Below are positions 9,400 through 21,399 of a stretch of 64,000 bases of DNA, piece by piece (the first letter of the stretch is position 1; every line of letters begins with the position of its first letter). The DNA comes from Cavia porcellus. Its lineage: Eukaryota; Chordata; Mammalia; Rodentia; Caviidae. Under the pieces are notes generated by a model. That model was not told where the DNA came from. It did no database searches and saw only the letters and a program-made list of their open reading frames with translations. The translations under genes and the position numbers were made by a program. Location of the stretch: contig NW_026947484.1 in assembly GCF_034190915.1 (NCBI RefSeq), forward strand, positions 79,493,982-79,557,981, read 5' to 3'.

Positions 9400-11330
9400 T
9401 TCACTTTTTTTTGCTAACTTTTCCAGTCCTATCTAAACCATTGTATCATAATACCTTTCTCATTGAAGTATATATTAACAAAATTTACATCTGCATTTAA
9501 TCGGTTTCTATTTATATCTCCTGCAAATTTACAGTTTTAGCCAAAGAAAATAGGGTTAGTTTGTGATAAAATTGTGCATGTCTATCTGATATGTTAACTG
9601 TACTTAAAATGTGGGATTTATCCCTTTATGCATAATAATGAACAGATAAGAAGCTGTATTTATGGATTACACTTGAAGTCTAGTTCAACCATCCTTTCAA
9701 TATATAAAATTACTATAAGAGAATCTGTAGTGATGTAAAGCAAACTAATTACTACCATTAGAAAACTTACCATACATGTATATACATTTTATATACAATA
9801 TAATTGTTTTGTAGTAGACAAAATTCTTAGCTGCACTGTGGTTTTAATAGGCCTTTAATCATGACTCTTCTACCGAGCTGTTGGTACAGGACTTCCATCT
9901 GTGGATATTTAGGAATTCTGGCAATTTTTATCATGTAGTAAGACATAGTCAAATTATTTCCATAACTTTGCAAGTTATTCATTCCACACTTTCTTTATTA
10001 TTTCTTGGCATTTCAGGCTATTTTATTGCTCTGACCAAATGTCTACGTCTTGATAGCAAAAACATTGCTTTCATCTTGTCTTTACATGGTATTTTTGGAA
10101 GAACAAATTGACAATTCTCATGAATGATTCTGAGTTAGTAGAGTAGCATCTGCTCTTCCTCTTTTGAAGATCACTGAAACATGAAATTTATCATTTTAAA
10201 AGCAAAATCATTGCCCTATATGAGGTGTCAGAAAAAAAACTCCAGTGTCAAAGTCTTGAGTAGTCACTCAGAAAACCTAAAATCATTACTGTGTAGTTGG
10301 TAGCTGCTAGCAAATACTATCCACACCAATAATATATTTTCATAAACATGACTCCTGAACTAGCCTGCCTGTTTTCACTTATTTATTTGGGTCTTGACAT
10401 TTGTCTTTAACAATTTGATATCCAGGATGAGCTCTCTTTTCAAAAATTTTAAATACTGAGGAGAGAAAGGCATGCATTCATTGCTTTTGATAGTATATTC
10501 AACCTAAAATTGGTAAATAAAATATTTTTCAAAGGAATTATCACTACTTAGATAATACATGGGTTTATTTTTTTCATTGTTTGTGAATTTTTTCATTCAA
10601 TTTATTTTACTTTCAACATTCCTTTAATGGTTCAGTTTTGTTATATGTGTACTTTATTGACTGATTTTTTAAAAGATGCATCTTTCATTAAGGACTAGTG
10701 GGAATATGCTCAAAAATGTTAAAATGCTAGGCTTAGTAAAATTACAACAGGAAACATAGCCAGATTGAGAAATATCTTGCCAAATAGTAATTCTCAGCAA
10801 GCCATTTGGAAAGACTAAAATTTTTAAGTAGTTACTACCTTGATAAAAAATGTATTTTCTTCCTCCTTCCTTTTTTCAACATTAATGTTCTTGTACACAT
10901 ATTAAATTCTATATAGATACAATTCTAAAACATTCCTGGCATTTGTATGCAATTGTATATAAATGTTTGTCTTCAGAGAATCAATAAGTGCCAAGAAGTT
11001 CTCAGCAGCATAAATTATCTTTAGGAAATTAATTTACAATCATATTAACCACTGGGTTCTGAAACTGTATGCATTTTTTTCAAAGAATAAGTGAATAAAT
11101 CTTTTAGTGACCAACCTCATGTCTTCCTAAGTTTTCCCTTGAGAGGAAAATACGTTAGTGTGACCAGTATACTCAGGCTTTGTAACTGCCAGAAACGAGA
11201 GACAATACTTTGGTTGACAAAGGAGTGTTGGAATAGGGAATTCCAGTAAAATGTTCAGAGAATGCTTCCTAGGTGGTAAATTAAACAAAACAAAACAAAA
11301 ACAGTTCTAAAGCAAGAAAAGACCAAAGAG
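9400..11330. other. No recognisable gene or repeat
   Basis: About 1.9 kb of AT-rich apparently unique sequence. Short frames such as 9881-10111 carry no domain I recognise. Confidence 0.35.
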
Positions 11331-11489
11331 AACATGAGGAAAGAGTTACCTGTTACATGAGTCATGAGCAGTCTATCCATTTGCCTGAAACGAAACGGGA
11401 AGGTATTATAATGAGCAAGATGGATCCTTCGGGGACCTGTAGGAGTAGTAAAGAAGTTAAAATTTCTTTCTTTTTTTAGAAGTTAAATT

Positions 11490-11600
11490 TTATATAGTTT
11501 TATGTATTGATTTTTAAGAGGAATGGCATGTTCGAACTTTAATCTGAAAAGCATCACTCTGACCATTAGATTACACACTGGAGAAGGTAAGACTAATTAA
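11490..11600 (+). repeat. Ancient repeat family R1 fragment (copy 2)
   Basis: TTTTAAGAGGAATGGCATGTT, GCATCACTCTGACC and CACACTGGAGAAGG match the family R1 segment 'ttttaagcaggggagtgacatg ... gatcactctggctgctgtgtgg'. Short and diverged. Confidence 0.45.
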
Positions 11601-11840
11601 AACATTTTTTAAAAACAGAGATGACCACAGCTGGCTCCAGAAGATGATTGTGGAACAAAGCATGAAGGTTAAAGAATGATCATTTAAAAGAAGCATCAGA
11701 CATGGTGTTAGACATAAATTGTTTATAACCATTAATGAATATAGAATTGTTGTTAGTCCACCAATTCTAGTATGCAGGGAAAATGAGAAAAAGTTATAAA
11801 AGCATTAATAAGAACCCTGCTAAAGGTAAAAAAAATGATT

Positions 11841-11922
11841 TGGGTTGGGAGTATAGCTCTGATAGGGAACTTATCTGATATGCATAACACTGATTTAATC
11901 CCTAACGCTGACAAAAAAAAAC
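11841..11922 (+). mobile_element. ID-family SINE, old copy
   Basis: TGGGTTGGGAGTATAGCTCT, then a degenerate B box (ATTTAATCCCTAACGC) and an A9-type tail. It is more diverged than the 1429 and 42990 copies. Confidence 0.7.
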
Positions 11923-12105
11923 CTTTATACTTTTTGAAAATGAGTTATTTAGTATATCAAGTCTTATTGGAGAGAATTCATATGATTCTGTCAGTGCCAT
12001 TGAGGCATTTGATAAAATGAAATTCATTAGCCATTCCAAACAAGCCAAAAGCTCTGGCAGCTAGTATGAAGTCCAAGTTGGTTGATTTGACATCTACCCA
12101 GGGGA

Positions 12106-12244
12106 TTGGTGGAGCACATTTCTGAGTGTATCTGGGTGGGTCCTGGAAGCGTGGCCATGGAGTTTGTGCCTGGTCCTTTCATTCTTCCCTGGAAGCTTCC
12201 CTGCTGCCATGAACTAAGCAGCTTTGCTACATCACACCTGTCTT
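12106..12244 (+). mobile_element. MaLR/ORR-like LTR, 5' part (outer element)
   Basis: CTGCTGCCATGAACTAAGCAGC and neighbouring text recur in the copy at 33350-33571, which is uninterrupted. Here the element is split by a second, oppositely oriented LTR (12245-12600) and resumes at 12603. Endogenous-retrovirus LTR of the MaLR type, non-coding; a 133-codon frame across it has no protein features. Confidence 0.55.
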
Positions 12245-12600
12245 CATCACTTTCTAGTTGCTCGGACAAAATACATGACACCCACACTTTAGAGGAGAAG
12301 AGGCTTATTTTGGCTTACAGCTTCAGAAGCTTCAGTACATGGCTGGCAGACTCAGACATCCAAGTGGCACAGTGGAAGGGTTTACCTTGGAGGGAAGCTG
12401 CTTACATCAAGGCATCCAGGAAGCAGAGGCAAGGGACAAGCTATGAGAGAGAGAGAGTCACCCTTCCAAGTCATGTCCCTAGTGACTCACATTTTCCCAC
12501 TTCTTAACAACATATTCAGCTACAGCATCTCCATGATCCAATCACCACAAACACATGAGACTTGGGAGAGACATTTCAGATCCAAACCATGATAACACTC
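12245..12600 (-). mobile_element. MaLR-type LTR nested in another LTR
   Basis: It reads in reverse of the MaLR LTR pattern: TTTCTAGTTGCTCGGACAAA, GGCTTATTTTGGCTTACAGC, GGAAGCAGAGGCAAGG, GTGACTCACATTTTCCCAC and, at its end, CAGATCCAAACCATGATAA. The matching minus-strand start resembles the MaLR 5' end, 'tgatatggtttgg'. It interrupts the outer LTR. Confidence 0.6.
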
Positions 12601-12602
12601 TT

Positions 12603-12742
12603 CTACCATGATGTCTTTGCGCTAGGACCAGTGGATCATGAACTGAAATCATGAGCAAATTAAATCTCTGCTTCTTTAAATTATGGGTGTTGGATATTAT
12701 GTCTCAATGATGAGAAAGCTGACTAATACAAACCTTATTTAG
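12603..12742 (+). mobile_element. MaLR-like LTR, 3' part (outer element)
   Basis: TCATGAACTGAAATCATGAG, AAATTAAATCTCTGCTTCTT, TAAATTATGGGTGTTGG and GCTGACTAATACAAAC follow the typical MaLR LTR 3' end ('gagctgaaataaacctctt ... ggactaatac'). Continuation of 12106-12244. Confidence 0.6.
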
Positions 12743-12744
12743 GA

Positions 12745-13434
12745 ACAGAAGAAAACTCTCTGGTGGGTCTCAGAAACCACAGGAGAAAGAGGTATGAGGA
12801 AGTTCATTCACTGCTGTGGGACTGGTTTCCCAACCTGCCCTGTGTGTGTTCTACCTGAGACAATGTTTGCCAATAGCAACCCATGTGGAGACCTTCAACA
12901 CCACTGGAATGTGGCAACTTGAAGCTCTCCTGTTGACTCCCAATTCAGAGTCCAGAGGCACTGGGTTAGCAGTCCTGCTCATTTACTCCTAGGGCTCAAA
13001 AGGTCAGCACTTTAATTCTCCTAGCCAGACCAGTCATATCTCCTTTACGCCATGGATGGAAGATTTTACAGCTACTTCTGAGTGTCTTCTTCCCTTTTCC
13101 TCCCTTTAGAATAAAGTTTTCTGGGGTTTGATTCCACAGTTTTTCAACTTTTGTGTTCTTGACGTTTGAGGCCAGATAACTGTGGGAAGCAGTCCACATC
13201 TTGCAACATAATTACCAAAATTCTTGGCCTTTATCATTAGATACCAGTATAGCACTTTCTTTCTTCCATCCTCCGCTCTTTCCACCCAACTGTGAATACG
13301 AAAAATGTCTTTGGACAATGGCATTGTTAAAAAGAGAGAAAGCCACCAAAATGAGAATTACTGGGATAGATGACAATGTAATGACTTCCCTAGCTTATTG
13401 ATTTATGTTATATTGCATTTACCAACAAAGTCTC
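12745..13434. other. No recognisable gene or repeat
   Basis: Apparently unique sequence between two LTR clusters, with no exon-like structure seen. Confidence 0.35.
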
Positions 13435-13805
13435 AGCTGGAGCGGGGGGAGTAGAACTATCTGTCAGTCAGCTCAAGCTGTTACTGAAAAGTCCCATAGG
13501 TTGGCTGCAAAGTTGGATTTTATTTTATCACCATTCTGAAGGTTAGAAGTGAGATCAAGGTACCAACATGGTCAGATTCTTCTGGAGATTTGGCTGGCAG
13601 AAAGCCACTTTTTTGCTGTGTCTTCATGTGGAAGAAAGGAAGAGAATGCAGGTATCTCTCTTTCCTCCTGTAAGCATTCAAAGTCTATTAGACAGGACTC
13701 CACCTTTATGACTTCATTTAATCTTTAGTCATCTCCTGAAAGACTATTTCCAGTACAGTCACATGAGTGTTAAAGAGTTTCAGTATATAAAATTTGGGAA
13801 GACAT
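13435..13805 (-). mobile_element. MaLR/MLT1-like LTR
   Basis: TCTGTCAGTCAGCTCAAGCTG, TTTTATCACCATTCTGAAGG, GTGAGATCAAGGTACCAACATG, GCTGTGTCTTCATGTGG and a terminal GGGAAGACATAATTTAATTCC follow the reverse complement of an ancient mammalian LTR of the MLT1 type. Confidence 0.65.
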
Positions 13806-13854
13806 AATTTAATTCCTAGAACTCCCTAAATAAGATTTTAGAAAATTCTTTCCC

Positions 13855-14760
13855 CAAACCCAACAACAATTATTTTTAGTAAACATTTTTATATCAATAA
13901 TAAGACAGGGATTCCTGTTATTATCACTATTCTTCAAAACAAATAGGAAATTGACAAGCTAGAAAATAAAAGAAGTAACTTAAATATGAGAAAGTAAAAA
14001 ATAATACGATCTTTATTTTCAGTTGGTATGGTCATATACTTAGAAAATAAAGATATTCTGCTAAAATCACTATTAAAGTTAATAAGAGAATTTTTCCATG
14101 GGCTGGCCAGATACAAAATTAGCAGTATTTCTATTAATATTATACAAATAGAAGTCAGAATTAGAAAATATCTCATATAAGTACAATACAAAAGATAAAT
14201 TATTCAATATCTAAGAAGATAAGAATTAGAACTAAATAAAGAAAATGATAACATTTATTGGGAATCATAAAACTAGACCTGAAAAAGGAACATATAATTT
14301 TGTCTATATTAATGCATAAATTTATTGTAGTTCTAGTCAGAATCCCAACAGGACTTTTCCCCAAAACTGGTCAAATAATTTATAAATTCATGTGGAAGAT
14401 GTAATATGTGTATTAACTTTCCACTTAAAAAATAACATCAAAGTTAGACTTAGACTTGCTTTATCAGCTATTGAATTACTATTAATCACTGTTATCAAAA
14501 CACTGTGTATTAGCACAGTAACAGACAAAAAATAACAAAAAATCAATACAGCTGACAAAAAATAAAAAATCAATGCATTTCACTTTAGTAGAAAAAATAT
14601 TTTTTCTCATATATGATGCTAGCACTACTGATCTTAAAAATTATAAGGCAAAGGATAAAAAGAAACAAGGCCCTTTCTAAACCTTAGGATGTTCAAAGCA
14701 AGGAAGTAGAGACTTAAAAATATATAGAAAAATAATAGATTTGGTTACACAAAATTAAAA
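13855..14760 (+). mobile_element. Old L1 ORF2 3' remnant
   Basis: GACAGGGATTCCTGTTATTA, ATACTTAGAAAATAAAGATA, GGGCTGGCCAGATACAAAAT, GAATCCCAACAGGACTTTTC, AAATTCATGTGGAAGATG and ATCAGCTATTGAATTACT follow the C-terminal third of L1 ORF2 on the plus strand. Frames are broken throughout. The end is indistinct and may run on to ~14960. Confidence 0.7.
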
Positions 14761-14964
14761 CACCTCTTTCCGGGAGGGGAAGTAAGATCAAGGGTACCAA
14801 CTGAGATTCAAAGAATTAGACACATTTATTATATTTTGAGGTGTAAATAATAGTATTTAAGATAGATGAGAAGTGGGTTTAAACGTAGGAAGAAAATGGG
14901 ATTCGATTCAGATTTTGTGAGATTATTTAAAAAAAATAAATATAAAATTTCTCATACCAAATTA

Positions 14965-16560
14965 GACAAAAGTATATCCTCAGAATGAAAAAAGAAATGA
15001 CAAAAAACCCCCATAAAATGTAAAAAATGCCAAATAGTATAACATTACAAAATACTATAAACATTATACAAAAGATACACTGTTTTAATCAATCAACTGC
15101 TTTAAATGTTTTGGCAATAAATTCTGATATTGCCTTTTATGCCATAATGATCTTGTAAGATTATTTTCTAAATAAAAAATGGAAAGATGATTCTGTCTTT
15201 GTTCTAGCATGATTGGTCAAAATATATTTTATTACTGAGAACTGGTATACATAAAATGTGTTATACCTTTGCTATTTCATAGTATAACTTTAAGCTTGCA
15301 ATTTATATATAAAAATTTTGAGAAATTTGGTCATACAATTTTTATTTTTAAAACGTATGCATTATTTATAAATATATCTCACACTACTAAGTGTATTTGT
15401 TGTAAGAGAATTTCTATTTTGATTAAAATCCATTGTATCTCAAATATTACCATAGTTAGCTAAATAAATGCTATATTAAATAAGTTCTATATTAAATAAA
15501 TCGTAAATAAGTGCTAAACACTACACTTTAATGACTAAAAGACTTTCCCACAGACTAATTTTGAATTCCTATATTCCAAGTATATTTCTCTTCTCTAGAC
15601 AATCCTGAGTGACACTGGTCATGTTGATATTGCAAAAGAACCACAAGCTTGGAACTTTCATGTCATAACATTCCTTTCCCAGAATCTACCTCACACAAGA
15701 ACCATGAACAATAATTTACATATATACAGAAATGATTGTGGACAGCGTAAGTTTATACCACTAAATCCAAACTAACACAATCTCCCCTCAGTCAGTTCCC
15801 AAAAGTGCCTGGGAAAATGGTGTGAAGGGAAAATCAGAGAAAAAAGAGGTATAATCTTAACTAATTGCAGGTAAAATATGTTACTGTTGCAAATTTTTTC
15901 CAAAACCTATGGCCATGTGAACACAGTTTGGTTCCAGGGTCTTTCAAATGATGACAATGAAATTAAGTTTCGTTCATTCTTGGTAACTTTACATCTGATT
16001 GGCAGAATTGTGTATTGCTCCTGGGTTTCTGGCTTAAGTAGGTCAATCCAAACTCACGAGTAAAACACTCCCTCATTTGAAGTTCTTGCTATTTAACTGG
16101 AAAACTAGGTGTTTAAGTGCTACCAGAAAAGAGAACTGTGCCATAACTAGCTGCCTGGCACAAGAAGCTTTTCTGCCTGGCCCAGAAACTCCTTCTCCAT
16201 GTAGAGGAACTGGACAGCCCCCTCAAGTAACACAATCATTGCCCCTGCAAAAAACAGGATCAGTGGCATAAAATAAGACAAATGGATGAAAACGATACCA
16301 CAAAAGCTTCAATCAAATAGTCACTTGAATCACAGCCTACAAAAGTGGGCCAGATTATTGCAAATCTTCAACTTCTTCTACACCATCTGGCTGTGAGCTA
16401 ATAACTTCTTGGGTTATTTTTTAAAATTCAAAAATAGTTCCACACCAACTAGAGAGTCCAATAGTTCACTTTATGTCTATGCCAATTTATTTGCCTTCTT
16501 TCTGGTTGTAATAGAAGGGTCACTGGCCTTATCTTTGTCCAACATTGTCAATTAATCATT
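14965..16560. other. No recognisable gene or repeat
   Basis: AT-rich, apparently unique. The short frames at 15269-15463, 15878-16063 and 16077-16271 show no motif. Confidence 0.3.
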
Positions 16561-16599
16561 TTTAAAAGAATTTTTGCTGTTGTGTTTTCTTCCTCTACT

Positions 16600-17235
16600 A
16601 CATTATTACTTTCTTCTTTATAGAATCCTCTCCATTCACATTTTAAGACTGTTGAGCAAACAACATGACCTCATTTTGCTGAAGCTAATGGTTCCTTCTC
16701 TGAGATCATCTTTTGGAGCTGTTAGTATTTGACACCGTGCACTCTTCCCTCCTTGTGAACACACATTTGTCACTCTGTACTGCATCCTACTTCCCTGGCT
16801 TTTCTGGTGCCTCTTTGGCAGCTTCATCCCAAAATTTTTCACTAGGGCACTTTCCTTCTATCACGTGAGCTAGTCAAGGGGTTTACATACCAGCTTTAGC
16901 AGATAACTCAGATCTGTAGATCCTGCTAGGTCTTCTCTTTGTGCTCCAAACTCCTTGACATTTCAATTTGGACATTTAATAGAAAACAGCAAAACAAACA
17001 TGGCCAAACAGAGTTAGTGATACTCCTTCCTAGTGTGCAATACAGAGTCTTCTGCTTCTCCTTAAACACATTTACCATCTACCTCATTACTTTAAAGAAA
17101 ATACGGGCTTTGAAATCTTTAATTTTTCTTTTTCTTTCCACCTGTGTCCATCAGTATGCTGGCCATGCTTTCAGAATGTCTTCAATCTGTTCAATTATTA
17201 CTGCTTCCATAGCTATAGCCTTGATTTATACACTA
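16600..17235 (-). repeat. Ancient repeat family R1 (copy 3, minus strand)
   Basis: TTGACATTTCAATTTGGACA, ACATGGCCAAACAGAGTTAG and, further on, ATCAGTATGCTGGCCATGC correspond to the reverse complement of the same old family as 22430-23560 (its 'acatccaagtgg ... ggacatgttaagtttgag' region). Diverged; boundaries approximate. Confidence 0.4.
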
Positions 17236-17249
17236 ATAATTGTCATGCA

Positions 17250-17304
17250 TTACATACATGTGTATATACATGTACATATATACATATAGGTATGTGTGTA
17301 TATT
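17250..17304. repeat. AT/GT-rich simple repeat
   Basis: An imperfect run of TACATA/TGTATA units. Alternating purine-pyrimidine sequence, no gene. Confidence 0.7.
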
Positions 17305-17564
17305 ATTAGAGAGTGATGTATTATAGCTCAATTATGGAGGCTGAGACATCTCAAGATCTAAAATCAGCAAGCTAGAGACCTAGGACAGCTAAAGTGTAAT
17401 TTCAGTCCAAGTCCAAAGACCTGTCAACCTGGAAAACTAAGAGTATATATTTCAATCCAAAAGTAAGAGAAGACCAATCTCTTTGGAAACTTCTTTGGCA
17501 GCTGACTCTTTGATTTTACTTAGAACTGTGACATGATTGACATGCAATTTTAAAATGGTAGGTT

Positions 17565-17660
17565 GGGGGCCGGGAATTTGGCTCAGTGTTGTCAGTGTCT
17601 GCTTGACTAGCATGAGGTCGTGAGTTCGATCCCTGTACCAAAAGAAAAAAAAAAAAAAAA
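17565..17660 (+). mobile_element. ID-family SINE (first of a tandem pair)
   Basis: GGGGGCCGGGAATTTGGCTCAG, B box TGAGTTCGATCCCTG and an A-rich tail (about 16 A at 17645-17660). The word AAAATGGT flanks it at 17552-17559 and 17669-17676 and could be its target duplication. Confidence 0.85.
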
Positions 17661-17676
17661 CAATCAAATAAAATGG

Positions 17677-17770
17677 TGGGCTGGGTATAAGGCTCAGTGT
17701 CACAGTGTCTGTCTGGCAAGCCTGAAGTCGTGAGTTTGATCCCCAGTACCAAAATAAAGAAAGAGAGAAG
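17677..17770 (+). mobile_element. ID-family SINE (second of a tandem pair)
   Basis: GGGCTGGGTATAAGGCTCAG followed by TGAGTTTGATCCCCAGTACC and an A-rich AAATAAAGAAAGAG tail. It lies head-to-tail with the preceding ID copy, separated by about 16 bases. Confidence 0.85.
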
Positions 17771-18097
17771 AAATTTTAAAAAATAGTAATACCTTAAATT
17801 TCTCCAATGTCACACATTGCATATGAATTTTTAAATTTAAATCTTAAAAGATAGTTTATGTAGGAATATAAAATACCATTTTAGACTGGGAATATCTGGC
17901 ATAGTAATTCAAAAAACAAAAAGCAAAAGGACTAATAAGCAATCAACATAGAATTTTAAAGGCTTTTATGAACCTAAGAATAATATCAGGAATAATATCT
18001 CATGTAGCTCAAGTTCATTAAAAATAATGAGGAAAATGAGAGGGTTTAAAGGTTATATTAATGAGCAAGAACAAACAGGAAGGGGGAGGCCTGCCTG

Positions 18098-18100
18098 CCT

Positions 18101-18131
<31 letters not shown>

Positions 18132-18258
18132 TCTTTGAGACAGGGTTTCACTATGTAGTCCAAGATGTCACTGAATTCCTTTTGTAGTATAAGGTGGCCT
18201 CAGAATCACAGCAGCAATTCTCCTGCCTCAGCCTCCCAAGCACCAGGATTACAGAAAA
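18098..18258 (-). mobile_element. B1-like (7SL-derived) SINE with (TTTA)n tail
   Basis: A (TTTA)n run at 18100-18134 is the decayed poly(A) of a minus-strand SINE. Then come TTTGAGACAGGGTTTCACTATG, GCAATTCTCCTGCCTCAGCC and CCAAGCACCAGGATTACAG, the reverse complement of the 7SL-derived B1/Alu signature. An internal ~25-bp stretch (TTTTGTAGTATAAGG) deviates from B1. Confidence 0.85.
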
Positions 18259-18259
18259 A

Positions 18260-20425
18260 TAGTGATGATAAATAATAAAAACAAAGCAGGAGGACTTCAT
18301 TCCACTGCTGCCTATCTTCTGCAAGAAAAACAATGATCTTCAGATTGGTAAGGACAGAACAAATAAGTTTGAGAGGGAACTGATGTCAAAGGTAGGCGAA
18401 AGGATCAGTGAACTAGAGCATAGGATTGGAGAAATCTGAGGAATGAGAACTCTGAAACAACAACAGTCTCTAAAGAATGGTGGCAAAAGACAGAGATGCC
18501 TTGGTTCTGGGAAGAACAAATATAGTTCACATTTTCAATGAAGGAAAAAAGGCAAATTCTGCAACCGTAGCTCAGTAATCCTGACGTTAACCCCCATGCA
18601 AAATTAGGTTAAATATGCAATAGGTTATTAAAATGGAGGGGTTTCAAACTATAAAATGAGAACATGTAAATTCTTACGAACATGTTCACCAAGGCCCTGC
18701 ATGGGCTTCTTACAATTAAGCTGTATCAGAATACCCTCATTTTCTTTCTGGGCAGGTTAACTACTACTAATCAGAAGAGCTTATATTCTTTAAGCAGTGT
18801 TTTGAGGTTAGATTATAGGTTGAGTGTCTAACATGCATGTCATCATTGGTCTTAAGTATTATCCTCCTGTTACACCATTTTGTTGATGAGATACTGTTCA
18901 GATCAGTAATTAGCCCAAAACATGCACAGTTAAAACTGGGGAGTATGTATTTAAGCACAGCAGCTACAGTTCAGAGCTTATGGTATGAATGTCTATGCTG
19001 CAGTGTCAGTATAGAGTATAGGAAAAACATATCCCATGAATGCTACTGGAATTATACTCTTGAATTCAGATAGAAAATGATGAATTAGATGATGACATAA
19101 TTTGAGTGATTCTCAAATAATGGAACGATCATTAGCTAAGATATTGATTAATGTGTCATTCATTGTCTATCGACAAAAAGATCTCTAGTAATCATTTTTC
19201 AGAACCTTACTATTGACCTCTCATTGATTAATATTTTATAAGAAATTTGACTAAATATATGAATAGCATATTACCATATTGATCGGTGATCTGAAATTCG
19301 ATTGACTAGTATTGGCCAACAAAACAGTATTCCCAAATTCTTAGCATAGATGAAACAAAACAAGATACAGATCATTAGGACTCAGTAGAAAAATTATCAC
19401 TGAAATTTTTCAAAATATGCCTAGTATCAGATGGACAAAATATAAGAACTATTAAGAGTCATCCAATAACAGCTCATTCTTATGTGGTTAAAACCACACA
19501 GCCCCATTAGTGAGACATTTCACTAGGGCCAAAAAGTCAAATAAAGATGCTTTGTACTAGATACTTGAACTTTTTATGAAAGGCCTCCAAGGCCACAGAT
19601 AAAGAAAACAGGGTACTGGGTAAGCACTGTACAGAGATTAAAGAGGAAACAAGCAGCCAAGAAACTTGGTGCTGGTGACAATTTAAAATAGGAGAAAACA
19701 TGGTCCACCAAAATGAACTTTCATTTTTTCTTTTCTTGTCTATGGACTATCTTTTCTCTCATCTCTTACATATGTAGAAGAAGGATGCCTGTTATAAGGA
19801 CTTTCATTATTTTTCTTACCTCTGTACTAAGTACCTTCAATATTTATTGATTCATTATTTTAATGTTTTAAAAAATAAATAGGTTCATAAAAACATTTTA
19901 CATGTGTCGTGTTTTAAAGGATTTTAGGCTTAAAAATGCACGTGTCCCTTGGCCTTAAGGAAAACACTTTTTCATCCTCTGGTTGCCACAGCTACACAGA
20001 AACTTTCTTCTTGTTTGGTACTAGCTCGAGTTTGAGAAAGAACTGTATATGTAGAATTTCAAAGGAGTTTTGAGTCATATGAAAAATACTTTCCCAGAAA
20101 TATGAGTGAAGAGTATAATATGACCACCATATAGTCTATGGATACATGATACATTATCAAAATTATAGTATATGTAAAGGAAGGACAATCATTCTGTTTG
20201 TATATACATGGACTAATGTTTAATTATGACACTTGAAAAGGATGAGTAGACACACTTGTATTTTCACAAGTGACCTGGATGATGAAGAAACTTGATATCT
20301 GTAATACCACAAATTCATGAAGAAACTGAGGTATCTTTTATTACTTATCAAATGTAAAAGTATTGGGGCAATAATAATGTTTAAGAGCTATTGGAAAAAT
20401 TGGAGCTTTACCAATGGAGATACAG
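18260..20425. other. No recognisable gene or repeat
   Basis: Apparently unique, AT-rich. I examined the 18837-19073 frame and see no protein family. Confidence 0.3.
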
Positions 20426-20429
20426 CACA

Positions 20430-20665
20430 GTGAGTGAAAGTACAGTTTCTATATTTAGATTGCTGTTTGTATCCCAGGCTCACTACTTATTAGCTATTTA
20501 AAACTTATGCAAGTTACTTAACTCCTATGTGCCATAGTTTCTTCATTTAAAAAATAATCAAAATAACAGCATACATCATTAGAATTAAGTGATTTAAGTT
20601 ACATAAAATGCAGAGAATATTGCTTGGCACTTGTTAAGTTCTTAATAATTTTACTTATTAATAGA
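20430..20665 (-). repeat. MIR SINE, nearly full length
   Basis: TATGCAAGTTACTTAACTCC, TGTGCCATAGTTTCTTCATT, ATTAGAATTAAGTGATTTAA and GCTTGGCACTTGTTAAGTTC run in the order of the MIR reverse complement ('gcaagttacttaacctct...cctggcacatagtaag'). Confidence 0.8.
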
Positions 20666-20734
20666 ACAATGAAAATTTCCTCTTCTTCGATGATAATAAA
20701 CTAATGATTATACTTTTGAAGGGTTCTATTAGGA

Positions 20735-21370
20735 AAAAGTGATAAAGAAGTGTTGTAGTCAGGAGTGGTAAGGAGAACAATTAGAACCAGGACCTGGAAT
20801 TTATAATTTTATAATGGTCACCCAGAGTTAACACAAGAAACTACAAGAAATCTATCCACAACACCAAAGACAGAATATTTAACCAAGGACCTGGATTGCA
20901 CAGCAATGTCCTGTATGAGTCCTGATGAAGACCCAGAGCCCATAACAATGTCTCTCATAAGTTCCACTGGAGGTCTAGAGCTCACAAGAAGAACTTACAC
21001 CAGTCTCTTTTACAGATCCATGCTGGAAAGGCCCAAAGGTCAGTGGTGGAAGCTAGAAAGTCTATGCCAGCAGGGTGAAGGAGCTGTGCTGGTAGGTTGA
21101 GGGTTCTACACTGAATCTAAGAAGTCATCCTCATACTAAAGACCAGGGCTGTCCTGAAAAGTATCACAGCCATTCTCAGCAACATGGAGGCACGGAGCAC
21201 CTCTGACGATAAGCACAGTCAAGTGCATGCCAGGAAGTCAGCATGACGAGTTTGTCCTGGAGATTGAGCAGCACATATCTTCCCCTCCAGGGCCCAGAAG
21301 CAAAGCTTGATGTAAGGACCAGAGCTTCTCCAGGAGAACAAATGGCTTAAACAGTAACACTTAGTGAAAC
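20735..21370 (+). repeat. Unclassified ~0.65 kb dispersed repeat, copy B
   Basis: Inverted partner of copy A (216-905). The match begins near AAGTGATAAAGAAGTGTTGTAG and ends near AACCCACAATGCCTCAG. Copy B has lost most CpGs present in copy A, for example TCTGACGATAAGCACAGTCAAG against TCCGACGACAAGCATAGTCGG, and carries frameshifts. A 64-codon frame (20906-21100) lies within it. Origin unknown; see copy A. Confidence 0.6.
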
Positions 21371-21399
21371 CCACAATGCCTCAGTGACTCTCCATATGA

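Noticed and set aside
12106..12507. 133-codon plus-strand frame
   Set aside because: It crosses two oppositely oriented LTRs, so it is a chance product of repeat junctions.
18555..18600. Possible ID SINE (CCGTAGCTCAGTAATCC)
   Set aside because: Only an A-box-like word; no B box, tail or duplication.
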